Origin: Portulaca oleracea
Lineage: Eukaryota; Streptophyta; Magnoliopsida; Caryophyllales; Portulacaceae
DNA length: 64,000 nt
Reading direction: 5' to 3'
NCBI GenBank assembly: GCA_029582165.1
Contig: CM055891.1
Span: 33,436,048-33,500,047, forward strand
Part shown: positions 42,701-54,001 of the stretch, in pieces
Layout of the letters: each line of letters opens with the position of its first letter
Numbering within the stretch: the first letter of the stretch is position 1
Program-made: the position numbers and the translations under genes
Notes under the pieces: generated by a model
Told to the model about the DNA's origin: nothing
Database searches by the model: none
The model's input: the letters and a program-made list of their open reading frames with translations, nothing else

Positions 42701-44540
42701 TTTTTTGCTTCAGTCTTAGTTTCAGCTTCGTTTTCGACAACCTGAGGTCCTGCAGCTTCTAGTTTGGATGCAGAAACATCTACAGCTTCTACTTTGGATG
42801 CAGAAACACCTGCAGCTTCAGATGCAGCTTGGGAGGGAGCAGAAAAAGTGGTTGAAGCAGTAGAGGTACTCGGTGGCGCTACAGATGTTGATTGGTAAGG
42901 GCTAGTAGATGGGATACTAGGCCCGGTTGTAGGTGGCGGTGGATAGGGAAAACTAGGTACAGGATTCGGTCCTGGTGTGTATGGTGGTGGATAACTGAAC
43001 GGTGAGCTCGGTGGAAAGTTCATATTACTAAATTGATTACTATTTTGGGTTCCCATTTGCCCCATCATGGTCTTGAAAGCTTGCTGCATAGCATATTGCT
43101 GGGAAAGAGGGAGGGGGGGGGGGGAAGGCAAAAGAGGGAAAGAATGTGAGTTTCTAAATGATAATGATGTTGAAATGCATTGCCAAGTTTACCACAAAAT
43201 TTAGTAAAATGAAGTCCATGTTAGCTTCACTAAGCTTTGTAATCTATTAATGCGAAACGTGAACCAAATTAACACACGAAATCAAGTAATAAATTGTAAT
43301 GTTAGCACATGGAAATTGCCAACAAATACCAAGACCAATACTCTAAAGCCCCGCTAGGCGACATATGGAGGGTCCAGATGTGACAGTCTTACCCCTAAAT
43401 TTTGCAATTTAGAGAGACTAATCCCAATTGACCCAAGATTTAGAAATCGTTGGCTACCTATACTTTAATCCATTACAATCTAAGTAGAAAAAAAATATTT
43501 TTCAACTACCCAGATTATGGAAATCGCCAACACCATTCCTCAATCAAAGGTAAAGTTCTTCTATTACAACAAGAAGCTAAAAGTAAGCACAATAAAGCAA
43601 AGTACAAATCCAGCAATAAAAGGAAAATTAATTGGAAATTCTTCTATGGATTCCCTTGCATTGCATAGCATTGCACCCCATCGATCACGAACTACATGAT
43701 CGAAATATGCTTGATCAAGGCATAAGGTAATGTGGTGAAACCATCTCATCTCACATCATTCACCCAAATGACAGACAAAGATCCCTCCATATACATTCAT
43801 CATAATAAAAGAATCAGATAAGTGTTCCATACAAACACAACAGTTTCTGTGAATCAGTAGCAAACCAGCAAAAGCCCCAAAGATACAATAAGAACCCAGA
43901 AAACAAAACATCTTAGTCATGCAGATCAAAATGGCCATTATAAAACAACTGACATACAAAATCACATAATACTTCCCAATTACAATTGACCCAGAAAAGA
44001 ATGCACAAATTAGAGAACAAAAACACTTACCTTAACCCTGGAAGCCACGAAGGTGAAGAGGGCAGAGAAACCAACACCAACACCAATCCAAAACAAAGGC
44101 GACCCACTAAAACCCACATTGTAAACATCAGAAACATATCATTTTTCTGTCAAATTCACATCAAAACACGCAACAAAAATCGAAATTGAAGCTGAGAAAA
44201 CTTACAATTGCGAAGGAGGAGGAGCATAAGGCTGAGGATTGACTCCCACAGAAGTATGCTGAGTACTACTAGAAGTGCTAGCAAAAAAATCAACCTTATT
44301 ACTATCACTATCCTTGTTTCCATTGCTGTTATTCTGGGTGAATTTTCTGCGGGAAATAGGGCTAGAGAAAGCGAAGAGAGTGGTTTTCAATCTGGGTCTT
44401 GAATTTGAGGGAAACCCAGTTGGTTTTCTAGAGAGAAGAGGGAGGCCAAGGCACTGTTTGGTGGAAAGAGTTGTGGGGTTGAGTGGGGAGATTAAACCCA
44501 GAACAGGTTTAGGAGAAACTAGGGTTAAATTAGTCTCCAT
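39780..44540 (-). CDS. TIC40: TIC40, chloroplast inner-envelope import co-chaperone
   Basis: Twelve exons, all joined in frame: 44540-44206, 44106-44031, 43098-42696, 42197-42097, 42017-41951, 41747-41669, 41455-41415, 41075-41030, 40564-40470, 40380-40277, 40169-40122, 39845-39780; 486 residues. It consists of a Ser/Thr-rich transit peptide, a single TM (GSPLFWIGVGVGFSALFTFV, residues about 113-132), and a Pro/Ser-rich linker beginning QYAMQQAFKTMMGQMGTQNS. Then comes VSPEETLLKSPFEDV and the C-terminal Sti1/Hip-Hop-like domain (SVEALEKMMDDPTVQKMVYP, LPEEMRNP, YRQQLQEML, DTLKNFDLNSPDVKQQF, TPEEVISKIM, NPRVQQAMMD). The end is MDVINQLSQLFPAQGG. TIC40 works with Tic110 and the Hsp93 motor. Intron 3 carries a hAT MITE. 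The upstream in-frame ATG at 44681 precedes the recognised METNLTLVS start. Confidence 0.95.
42309..42580. mobile_element. hAT-like MITE in TIC40 intron 3
   Basis: Ends TAGCACTGATAAGAATTTGG and (reverse complement) TAGAGTTGGCAAAATTTTG. Flanks ATTCTAAC and ATCCCAAC agree at 6 of 8. The interior (GGACAATAGGA, GAATATTCGGTCAATGTCAA) matches the element in adenylate kinase intron 2. Confidence 0.75.
43366..43465 (-). mobile_element. SINE-like fragment in TIC40 intron 2
   Basis: CAGTCTTACCCCTAAATTTT, GCAATTTAGAGAGACTAATC and CAATTGACCCAAGATTTAGA are shared with about 61425-61500 in the MYB intron. On the minus strand the GGTAAGACTG.C.CATCTGGACC order is like plant SINE bodies. Confidence 0.5.
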
Positions 44541-45778
44541 CTCCAGATGAAATTGCAGAGCAACAATGACGAAGAAAGAAAGAGGGACAGTGAGAGTGGA
44601 AGAAGATGATTCGATAATCGATGGTGGTATGGGATTCTGGATTTCTGGTAATTTGGTGTTTTCAGAGGAGACAAGGCCCACTGTGTTATTGGGTTGGGCT
44701 CCCTTTGATATGGGCTACTCCCTCTGCTCAATTCTGATCAACTTCAATCTGGCAAACAAGTGAATCGGTTCAGGTTCGGATAGAGGTGAAGACTGAAGAT
44801 CGGTTTGTGTTGGTATTGGGTGAACTAATTCCGGTTCTGGTTGGGTTCAGGCTGATTCCGGTTGAGTCTTATTTGTGTTTCTTCGGGTGAAGTTTTTTTA
44901 GATTTAGCTCTGGTTTGATTTGGGGTCATTTGGTGTAGATTTTAATCAGGTCACTTTTCGATTGAGGTCTGGACCAGTTTCGGTCGGGTTTTCTTCGGAC
45001 TCGAGTCAAAATTGGGTCATCCATCCGGGTGTGTTTCGGTTTTTCGGTTCAGGTTTCGGATTTCAGGTCTCATGTCAATTTTGCTAGGTTTATTTGCCAC
45101 TAATGTTTTTCAAAATGTTCCTTTAGATAGGTCCATTGAAATCAACCTTTTCATAAAGTTCCATGTATAGAGGGAAGTCCCCCTATATGTAAATTATCCC
45201 CTCGGACCCCAATATACTTAGGTTTGTTGTTGTTGTTGTGACTAATGTATTTTTTTTCTTTTTTAAATTTGTCTTTCCATAATATATTTGGTTATGTACT
45301 ATAGGAGGAATTAGGCACCGTTCTTTTGTGCGTTGTGTTGCGGTAGATTGCAGTAAGTTACGGTGGAAATAGTAAAAAAGTAATGATAATTTGCGGTTAG
45401 TTGCGTTAACGCACAAAAGAACGGTGTCTAATGTCCAAATAAGTTGCTTTTTTGGAGGCCTAAAAAAGTACATACCTACGCTCCTATGCCTACATAACTT
45501 TACTATTTAAGTTAAATTTAACTTACATAATTTTTATAAGATATACATCGATCTAAAATATATTATAGTTTCGGGGCAAAGATATAGTATTTGCTAAAGC
45601 AGCATTTAATCGTTTGCAGATGATTATAAGAGTATACAACAATCTATCAAAATTCAGAGTTCAATCGGATTAAAGATAATCAAACATTATCAAATATTTA
45701 GATTAAATTTTGGACTAGAATTTCGAACTTAAACTTTGTCTACGAAAACATCTTAATAAAAATTGTTGTTACACAAAA
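44541..45778. other. Intergenic between TIC40 and RPB5-like gene
   Basis: TIC40 promoter, then a stretch rich in GGTTCGG/CCGGTT motifs (about 44765-45070) that resembles degenerate hAT MITE interiors. A (TTG)n run lies at about 45222-45238. A short Tourist-like copy follows. Confidence 0.4.
45314..45428. mobile_element. Short Tourist-like MITE
   Basis: GGCACCGTTCTTTTGTGCGT and ACGCACAAAAGAACGGTGTC are inverted ends only 115 bp apart. Flanks are TTA and TAA. It is an internally deleted relative of the 250-270 bp copies. Confidence 0.75.
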
Positions 45779-46972
45779 TCAAGAAACATAACGATATGTG
45801 ATATATTTGCTAGCAGTGTCACTTGGTCTGATGATTTTCACTACTTGTCCACGCTTTAGTCCGAAGTACCTTGCAACTGGATCACTCATCAACATCCTTG
45901 GCAACTAAACACAACAAAAAGCACCACAAAATCATTTTTTGAAAAATAAATGTATAAATATCAACAGCAAAAAATCCATACAAATATGTCTGCAAATGTG
46001 TATATATCAACCTGAGTGTCTTTAACTCCATATTTCTGCAGCAACTCACTCTTTTCCTCATCTGTAAGCACTCGATGCTCCGGAACTAATTCATGGTGCA
46101 TCACATTACACAAGAGCTCCGCATCCTACACACATTAGTATCAGTAGCCAACATGACTTTAGTGTTACGTAATAAGCATGTCAGTACAAGTTTCAAGCTT
46201 TGCTTGTCAAGACAATTTGCCAATTTGGGGCAAATTGGCAAATTGTCCGAACTCATGACAAGCAAAGCTTGAAGCTCGGCATCCTACAGCAATACACTCA
46301 TGGTGCATCACATCACACAAGAGTTCCGCATCCTACATACACATTGGTATTACAGTAGCGGACATAATATAAGTACGTTGTTACAAATTTCAAGCTTTGC
46401 TTGTCAGGACAATTTGCCGATTTGGGACAAATTGGCAAATTGTCCGGACTACTGACAAGCAAAGCTTGAAGTCGAATTATACATCAAAGTGAACGGTGTT
46501 TGTCACCTGAAAGATCTCGATGGTGAATCTAGGAATGTCATGCAAGCCCTTTTTCGCCGAAGGAGTGAAACCATGTTGTGACACCACAATCGATCTGCGA
46601 ACTCCCTCTGACGACATCTTCTCGAAGCACTGCTTGATCGGGCCAATGCCAACAGCGAGCTTCGACGCATCCATTGGAGCTACAAAGAAAACAAATATCT
46701 ACAAAATCCACAAATTACAACACAATTTACTATCACAAACTCTCGTTGATCGAAAATCGAAGAAATGTTACTTGATCAGAGGTGTTGTCCTGCTTTGTTT
46801 TGTGCATGAAGAGGTCCTGTCTCTTGACATCTTCGCCATACTTTTCGACGAACTGTTGCTTAGTCAAGTTGATCTCGTCGTCAGCTACTTCATAGCCGCG
46901 ATCTTTCAACATTTCTAGAAGGGTTTTCCTTACTTTGTACAATCTTTTGATTGTTTCAGTTTGGTAAGACAT
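45779..46972 (-). CDS. RNA polymerase subunit RPB5-like (NRPB5/NRPE5 family)
   Basis: Four coding exons: 46972-46772, 46698-46507, 46125-46012, 45904-45779; 210 residues, the usual RPB5 size. The N-terminal jaw domain reads [37 protein letters not shown]. The C-terminal assembly domain reads [40 protein letters not shown] and [23 protein letters not shown]5 is shared by Pol I, II and III, and plants also have Pol IV/V-type paralogues. The middle ([20 protein letters not shown]) is less conserved, so this may be a divergent paralogue. A non-coding leader exon ends at 47221 with donor GTAAGT and is spliced to 46984; it contains no ATG in the coding frame, so translation starts at MSYQTE. Intron 2 contains a tandem duplication with a broken copy of exon 3. 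Confidence 0.9.
46192..46273. repeat. 82-bp hairpin, copy A
   Basis: Outer arms TTCAAGCTTTGCTTGTCA (46192-46209) and its exact complement (46256-46273). Inner arms GACAATTTGCCAATTTG (46211-46227) and its exact complement (46231-46247). GGG terminal loop, with a 1-versus-8-base internal loop. 35 perfect base pairs in total. Confidence 0.95.
46389..46470. repeat. 82-bp hairpin, copy B
   Basis: Same orientation and outer arms as copy A (46389-46406 and 46453-46470, perfect). Inner arms are 46407-46424 and 46428-46445 with one mismatch that would be G-U in RNA. The unpaired internal side differs (7 bases). Confidence 0.95.
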
Positions 46973-47221
46973 TTCTTGCAATGTCTGCAGGAAATCATAT
47001 GGTTCATAATATGATTAGCAAGTAGCACAAACCCAGATTATCAGAAACAGGAAAAATGATGATACAAAGCAAAACTAAAGGAGAAATTGCCCAGAAAAAT
47101 ATGGATTAAACCCATGAAAAGAAGCAACCAAAAGCTTGGAAATTTCCTTCCAAAAATGAATACAGAATCAATGTAATTAGGTCGGAGTGAAGAAGATAAG
47201 ACGTACACAAAGCAACTTACT

Positions 47222-48279
47222 TTCCGGCGGTGGCGTTTGCGGCGGAGGTGGCAGAGACGGCGGCCGGAGAAAGTGGTGGATGAACGAGGGTTTTGGTTTC
47301 GTCTGTGATTCCTTAAAACCTCCGACTACAGTGGCGTCATTTGTGTTCAAGGTAGTTACCTTCGCGGGGATCACGGTAAAGTTCGTTACTACTAAAATCT
47401 CATATTATTCCTTTTTTAAAAAAATATTATTACTCACTTTTTTGGTTTTGTTTTCATTTATTTTACGTATAAACATGGACGGGCTGACTGGGCCAATAGC
47501 CACTTTGATTAGCCGGATGAACTGGCAAAGTAGGCCCATTAAGGCCCATAGCGACAAACATCATGTCATTTACAAAGGCGAACTATGTTTTTCCTTTATT
47601 TGGAAAAGACGCACCGTATACTGAGAGTGTTCCGCGAGAAGGAAAGGGGTGGCTTGGGCATCAATCGCCAATGTTGAGAGTGGTAAGAGGTGATTTTCAG
47701 TGTTGGGATGGTGGGGGTGTTCGGTGGTGGTCAGGGAGGTAGTGCTGAGAAATTGAAATAGGTGGTGGTAGGGCGGTGGTGGTGCTAGGCAATTGAAATT
47801 ATAAAAAAATTAATCATCGATTTTTATTATAAATTAGAAATATTTGGTCTTTCACTTTCTTAATTGTCAAATGTGTTTTTGAGTATGTTTCTTTTAGTCA
47901 ATAACCCATATAATAAATTGATTTTTCAAACAATTCAACACTAGTGCATAGATGATGTGCTCCCTTAGACACATAAAGATATTTTCTGAAAATTTATAAA
48001 TTTTCACTTAGCAATGGTTTATCACATATTGTATAGATCCAGAACAATGTTTCATTAACATGGGACTTAACATCCATTGGTATTTGGTAGTCATACTCAT
48101 ATAGTCATATGTTATAAAAAAAATAAAAAATAATAATAATAATAACTTAGTAACAGAATTTCCATTTTTTTTATGACAAAGATCGATAAGCGGGAGGAGA
48201 AAATAGAAAAATAAACTAGTTAATTACTTAATAATTGAAAAATTAATTAATTTTATTTATTTTTTAATACAGAGTAAGT
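47222..48279. other. Upstream region of RPB5-like gene
   Basis: Leader exon (GC-richer, CCGCCG repeats on the minus strand, about 47222-47390), then AT-rich DNA with GGTGGTGG repeats near 47665-47790. No other gene is seen. Confidence 0.45.
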
Positions 48280-48930
48280 AAGAAGAAGTAGGCTAACAAT
48301 GTCTTCTCGTAAGAAACTGGCCTGCTCTCTCAGAACTAATAATTCTATTAAGGGTTGAATCTTCACTTGAAGACCAAGTTCCAACTGCTGATGATGTATG
48401 CCCCTGTTTTGATAACCAATCAGCAACGTTGGCCTCCATGTAAATGTGGTGAATTTTAATAACATTACAATCTGTCATTAGTACCCGGATGTCTTGGATA
48501 AACCCTCTGATTAGCCATGGGATCCAAAAATCTCCTTTGATTGATTGCATTACCACCAAGCTATCCTCTTCAATGATTTTGTTTCTAATACCCGCATTTC
48601 GGGCCTCAATCAGCCCATCTCTCAAAGCTCTAGCTTCAGCCACTAGAATGGGGGCTTCATCATACGCACGCACCCCGGCACGCAGAAGGCCCCCTCTCCA
48701 ATCTCTTATGATAAATCCTCCGACCGCCGTCTGCCCGCCGAGTTGTTGAGGAGTGAACCATCGAATTTGAGTTTAACCGCTTCAATTGGGGTAGCCTCCC
48801 ATCGAACAAGATGGAAAGGGGAAGGAGGCTCCCTGAGACTGTTGCTACCTTCTAAGTCTACTTGGATATTATTTCAGAGTTGTCATTCCGCCGCATTTCG
48901 CTTGGCCTGAATAAGACAGCTCGGCGGCCG
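48280..48930 (-). pseudogene. LINE-type RNase H domain relic
   Basis: The minus strand reads REPPSPFHLVRWEATP then AVKLKFDGSLLNNS, then after one frameshift near 48735 GGFIIRDWRGGLLRAGVRAY, DEAPILVAEARALRDGLIEA, EEDSLVVMQSIKG, HHIYMEANVADWLSKQGH. This is the plant LINE/reverse-transcriptase-associated RNase H fold, with the acidic residues FDGS, EARAL, EEDS and ADWL still present. In-frame stops upstream (near 48880) and the frameshift show it is dead. No reverse transcriptase part is visible. Confidence 0.8.
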
Positions 48931-50445
48931 AAAAACCATGTTTCGAAAGACAATTTCATTACGATGTTTTCAAATAGTTAACACTTTTTCTTATCTTCTC
49001 TTGTTTTTCTGGGCTAAGTTAAGATTAACAAGAATGTATCTTATGATCTTAAAAATGGGGGGAAATAAATTTGCTAAACAAGGCACAAGAATATTAGGGT
49101 CGTGTTATTTCTTTATTCATTTACTTATTTTCTAAACTCTACCTAAACTTACCCAATTTATTTTATTTGATCAAAATCTATTTAAAGCGTTTTAAAATAA
49201 TTCTCCTATCGCACTTAGAACTTATGTACTATTTATATATACTTGCAATTTTCTGTCATATATTATTTTACACGACTTAATTTTATCAATGAACATGGTC
49301 TACAATTTAAATAAAAGTGGGAAATTCAAGTTACTAAATACTAACCATTCCAAATTTCATAATATTGAATTCATATATATATGACTGGTCGTATCAAATA
49401 TATTGCCGAACATGCAGTGGGGAATTCTTTGTAGTGTGAAACCGAGTTTATTTTTGTAAATTTTTTAATATATGATTTGGGTCGTAATCGTAAAATTATA
49501 AGAATAAAATGAAATGGAACCTTATAAGCCGCAACTTGCAAAGAAGAAAACAAATTAGATGTCATACTGTTCGGCAATCATATGAAAATCTATTCAAAAC
49601 CAATTATTACAAATTTACAATTCCTTTACCCTCCAATAAGAATACTCTATTAAAAATTGAGGATTAGTTGGATTAAGAAGCTTAATTAATAATTATTGTT
49701 TTAATGGATAATAAGAATGAATTATTTGCACCCTAAAAAAAATAATAGAGCAAAAATTAAAAAATTCAAAGGAAGGATTACTAATTAGCTGTTACAGTCC
49801 AACAAACAAATTGAATAATAAGAACTCTCACTAGCTAGTTGAGTATTTATTATTTTGATTTTATGGTTTAATATACGAGAGATTCTATCTTGAATTTTTT
49901 TTTTAATTATAGTAATTTAAAAGTATATTTTACTTTGGAAAAAAAGACCAAAATTAATATATATCGATCAAAGTGTCTTTTTCAAGAAATAATTATATTC
50001 ATTGAAATACAATTTTTTTTGAAATTTGATATTTGTAAGAGATTCTATTATACTTAAATGTTCTTTGAATTATTATAGTTAATAAGTATAACAATGTTAA
50101 TTTTACCTTAAAAATTGAGAAAGTTACAACCAGAATGTTTAAATTTATGATTGACCTAGTCACATACCCATAAATATAATAATAAATGGTACTTTAATTT
50201 TCAATCCGATGATGTTTTTATTTATCCTTTACTTCTATCATTTCTTGTATAATTATATACCAACCAACTACTATCTTATTGAAATATTTTCAAACTTTTT
50301 AAAATAATAACTATTAAAATATGGAGGGAGTATCATACCATTGGATCCCCTTTACAAGGTGTAAATTCAATAGGATAATGAGCAGGGGAGGCCAATACTA
50401 CTAACATTGTACTAGGCACAAAATCGAGTATAAGGTCCATCAAGA
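48931..50445. other. Intergenic, AT-rich
   Basis: Only short spurious frames on either strand. No inverted ends or conserved domains recognised. Confidence 0.45.
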
Positions 50446-50676
50446 GCCTTGTTGTTCTTTTGTGTGGTATCATAGGAGACTTATCATAATTTATCACACT
50501 GACCACAAATCATCACATATTACCATATCATATTACATCTACCACGACAATCATTTTTGCCACAAATTTTATGACAATTTACCACACCGTACCAAATCAT
50601 ATCACACTATCTACATTTTACCATACCATATTATTACCACACTTTAACCACCAAAAAAAAAAAAAAAACAGAGCTT
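50446..50676. mobile_element. Degraded Tourist-like MITE
   Basis: GCCTTGTTGTTCTTTTGTGT at the left, then ACCACA/ATCACA-rich core, and AACAGAGC at the right after an A run. Similar to the better copies but with one badly eroded end. Confidence 0.5.
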
Positions 50677-51077
50677 TAGAAAGGTAAACAATTTTCACCA
50701 AAAAAAATTGTGACCATAAGATTCAAACCCCGATAGAAAGAATATAACTCTTACAATCTCACTCTATATATATATCACTTAAGCTACAAGTATGGAGGGA
50801 GTGCTACATAAAGAAGATAGAACCGATCTAATTTAGTATACAAGTACGATGAATGATAATTAATACCTCTAAAATACTTTATCTCTACGTACATTTTTCC
50901 TCAGTTGACTATTTAAGGATGTCGGATGTTGTCCGTACGACAATCACATCATAACCATAATACTAGTAATATCATGTCATCATAATTGATATACAACTCC
51001 AACTTGAAGTTACGTACCCGCTTAGGGTTTGGGGCTTGTCTTACGAACAGTCAGTTTATATTGATTGTTTATTATTA

Positions 51078-51503
51078 GAATTATTGGATGATAATATATT
51101 GAACTTTAGGGGCATTAGATAATAATGTACTGAATTTTTTTCTTGGACTCTAATACACTGAACTTTGAGGGTATTGGACAATAACGCACTCAGACCAATT
51201 CAGCTGGTGGTTGACGTGGTGACTATCCTACTTTGAGGTGTCATTTTTCTATTTTTTTTCAGAAAAAACTTTTGCCGTTTAAGAAAGTACACATAAGCAT
51301 GATGACTAATATATTTTTTTGGAAACAAATAGAAAAATGATACCTCAAAGTAAGATAACCACCACATCAACCATCAGCTGAATTGGTCTGCATGCATTAT
51401 TGTCCAATATCCTCAAAGTTCAGTGTATTAGAGTCCAAGAAAAAAGTTTAGTGTATTATTGTCCAATACCCCTAAAATTCAGTGTATTATCATCCAATAA
51501 TCC
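51078..51503. mobile_element. Mutator-like MITE, 426 bp, with 9-bp TSD
   Basis: Two inverted arms of about 185 bp (left 51078-51263, right about 51331-51503) share ATTGGATGATAATA, GACTCTAATACACTGAACTT, ATTGGACAATAA, AGACCAATTCAGCTG and ACTTTGAGGT.TCATTTTTCT. TTATTATTA flanks both sides (51069-51077 and 51504-51512). Long terminal inverted repeats with a 9-bp target duplication are the Mutator signature. Confidence 0.9.
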
Positions 51504-51512
51504 TTATTATTA

Positions 51513-53225
51513 ATTGTTTTGAGGTGATTGTATATATTGATTGTTTATCTTGTTTAAATTAGTTATATAGAAAAGTCGAAACGAAATTATTAAAGGGAGA
51601 AGGATACATTTGAATAAGTAAAGGGATAATTATATGGGTTAAGGGGAAAATCCCTAAAATTAGAAAAATAATGTGGACGCGAAAAAACAAAGATGACACG
51701 AGCGTGTCGTTCGCTGACACGATCGTGTTGTGTATCCTGAGCAGATGACACCAGCGTTTCGTCTTGACTTGGACAACGGGCATCCGAATGCTGTAGGAGT
51801 CACGAGCTTGTCCATCCAACTGATGAAGAGCAACATCAACAACAGAAAAGATCAACTAAAGTTTCTTCTTCCTTCAAACCTTCAATCTGTAGCGAAAGCA
51901 GGGGTCCTCTTTTAGTGATGTGCTCCATGGAGGGTCAATTTTCTATTGATCGAGAAAGCTTGAGCGGGTCCCCCTCTAGTTGGTATGACACGATCGTGTT
52001 GTTGTCACGGCACGATCATGACCTTCGCGATGCTCATTTGGCTTTACAACGACACGGGCATATCGTTCAATGACATGGGTGTATCGTTCTATGATATGGG
52101 TGAATGCCTTACTATCTTACTTTTTCCCTTTTTTCTGATACTTTTGTTCTCCTTTCCCAGTAATTTTTTTCCATGATTAAGGTAAATTAATTACCCCAAT
52201 ATCATTGGCAGCACAAATGTCCATACCACCCCCGAATAACCTTCCTTGGTTGGGAAATGACCGAACTGCCCTTGACTACCAAAATTGAAGATCGAATGTA
52301 CTCCCTGCCTCTTATTAGTGTGTCGAAACTACTTAAATCCTTAGGAACCCTCATCCCCTTGGGAATGACCTGAAACTCGAATGTCCAAAACTTGAAATCT
52401 CGAGGTTAGATATGTATCAATTAACTAAACTATATGATGAAATCTACCATTACTTTCATTCCTTACTATTTATCAAATTAACCAAGTTTTTTTAGTTTAT
52501 TTTTATTTGTATCTTAGTGTATATACTTTCAAAATTAATTTTTTAATCAACTTTTTCATTAATAAACTACGTACATATATATATATATATATATTCATGT
52601 ATATATCATGACTCACGAGTGTCTCAATCAAAAATAAATTAGTGTTACATGCACATTAATTCAATTCAATTACAACTAACTTGACAAAATATTATTCATG
52701 TATATTTAGTGTTTGATAACCATCATCGCTATATAGTAATGACAACAATGTCAACCAAAACTATACCACAACAATCATGATAATATTATTCAATAAAATA
52801 TATGTTTTACGTTTGCCGTCGGAATCAGTGTCTCCATGAACTTTTGTTCATGGGGTAAGACTGCCTATATTACAATCCCCAGACTGCGCTCAAACGTGTC
52901 ACCTGAAAGATTGTTATTGTTGTTGTTGTATATGTTTTACGTTTCTTCCTATAAATTTATAACTCCAAACTTTATTTATTGGCTTAATCATATCATATTG
53001 TAATAAATTAATAGTTAGACGGTATCATCTTCGCAACCTCTTTAAAACTCGAACAATTAAAAAACCTAAATTTTAAAAAATATTAGATCTGAGTTAGCAA
53101 AACATCAAAAGTAAGGAGGCTGCTAATTAATTGGCAATAATTTGAAGTTGAAATTTCATTCTCAATAAGCTAGCAGTCAGGCATGGCGTTAGTTGTTGCT
53201 TTGAGCAAAGAAATTTGCAACAGTA
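51513..53225. other. Intergenic with degenerate repeat
   Basis: About 51690-52100 has recurring ACACGATCGTGTTG and ACACGGGC/ATATCGTT motifs, reminiscent of eroded retrotransposon DNA, but no protein domain. An (AT)n run lies at 52572-52592. Confidence 0.35.
52811..52932 (+). mobile_element. SINE-like 3' segment with (TTG)n tail
   Basis: CATGGGGTAAGACTGCCTA, then CCCCAGACTGCGCTC and a tail ATTGTTATTGTTGTTGTTGTAT. The GGTAAG.CTGC...CCCCAGAC order and TTG-repeat tail are typical of plant tRNA-derived SINEs. Confidence 0.55.

Positions 53226-53298
<73 letters not shown>
53226..53298. repeat. (AAT)n / (ATT)n palindromic microsatellite
   Basis: About 13 AAT units run straight into about 11 ATT units, giving a self-complementary block able to form a long cruciform. 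Confidence 0.95.
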
Positions 53299-53302
<4 letters not shown>

Positions 53303-53871
53303 ATCATACAATAACAATCACAATAATAAAAATAATAATAATACTATTTCATGTATTCGATAAATTATGAATCAATTACTAAATATACCTTGTGCAATGC
53401 ATTGAACACGACAACAATAATAATTAATAAAGAAATCGACCAACAAATCAACGAAAAATGACACAATGACATCATAATGCTGATGAAAAATACTTCTCCA
53501 CATTTATCCATTCTATCCACAATTCACCAAACTTATTCACCTTTATCCCCACTATCCACATTTTATTAATTTATCCGCACAACGACTTACCCAATCGTAA
53601 AAAAGAGCATGAATCACTTGAATTGAACTCGAATCCAAATTCACCGAATCCCACCTATTCTAAATCCATATTTGTGTACCCGTTTTTCCTCTAACCCCAT
53701 TATATCTTCTCTTCTTTTTTTTTTGTCATAATAGCTCATATCATTCATAAAGAAAATATATCAGTTTACATACACTCAGTTTCCTTCAAAAGTCGTAATT
53801 ACAATCTTAATTCCGATCACATCGCTCCCTTATAAGCCCTTTCACTTTGCTTGTTCTTTGGATTGGTTACT

Positions 53872-54001
53872 CTTTTCAATCCAATCCAATCCAATCCAAT
53901 CCAAACTTTACACAATTCCCCAAACACTTTTCCTCTCTAAAAACAAAATTCCCCAAAAAATATCAAATCCAATCCAATCCAATCCATCCAAACTTCATTT
54001 T
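53872..54001. repeat. Two (AATCC)n arrays
   Basis: TCCAA units repeat about five times at 53876-53902, and again at about 53966-53990, either side of a CCCCAAA-rich spacer. Confidence 0.8.

Larger units (their letters stand above)
46091..46472. repeat. Tandem duplication spanning exon 3 acceptor and hairpin
   Basis: Copy A is about 46091-46274 and copy B about 46298-46471. Each holds, on the minus strand, a hairpin followed by a TAG|GATGCGGA acceptor and the first 12 or so codons of exon 3 ([12 protein letters not shown] in [13 protein letters not shown] in B). Only copy A continues into a complete exon. A third short acceptor-like copy (GTAGGATGCCGAGC on the minus strand) sits between them near 46276-46290. 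Confidence 0.85.

Noticed and set aside
47177..47374. Minus-strand frame with a PPP-rich segment upstream of the RPB5-like gene
   Set aside because: It starts only with GTG, has no ATG after an upstream stop, and its splice phase does not join the RPB5 frame. It is better explained as the leader exon.
53872..54001. Regularly repeated AATCC units resembling an array
   Set aside because: They are pentanucleotide microsatellites without unique spacers, and a CRISPR array is not expected in a plant nucleus.
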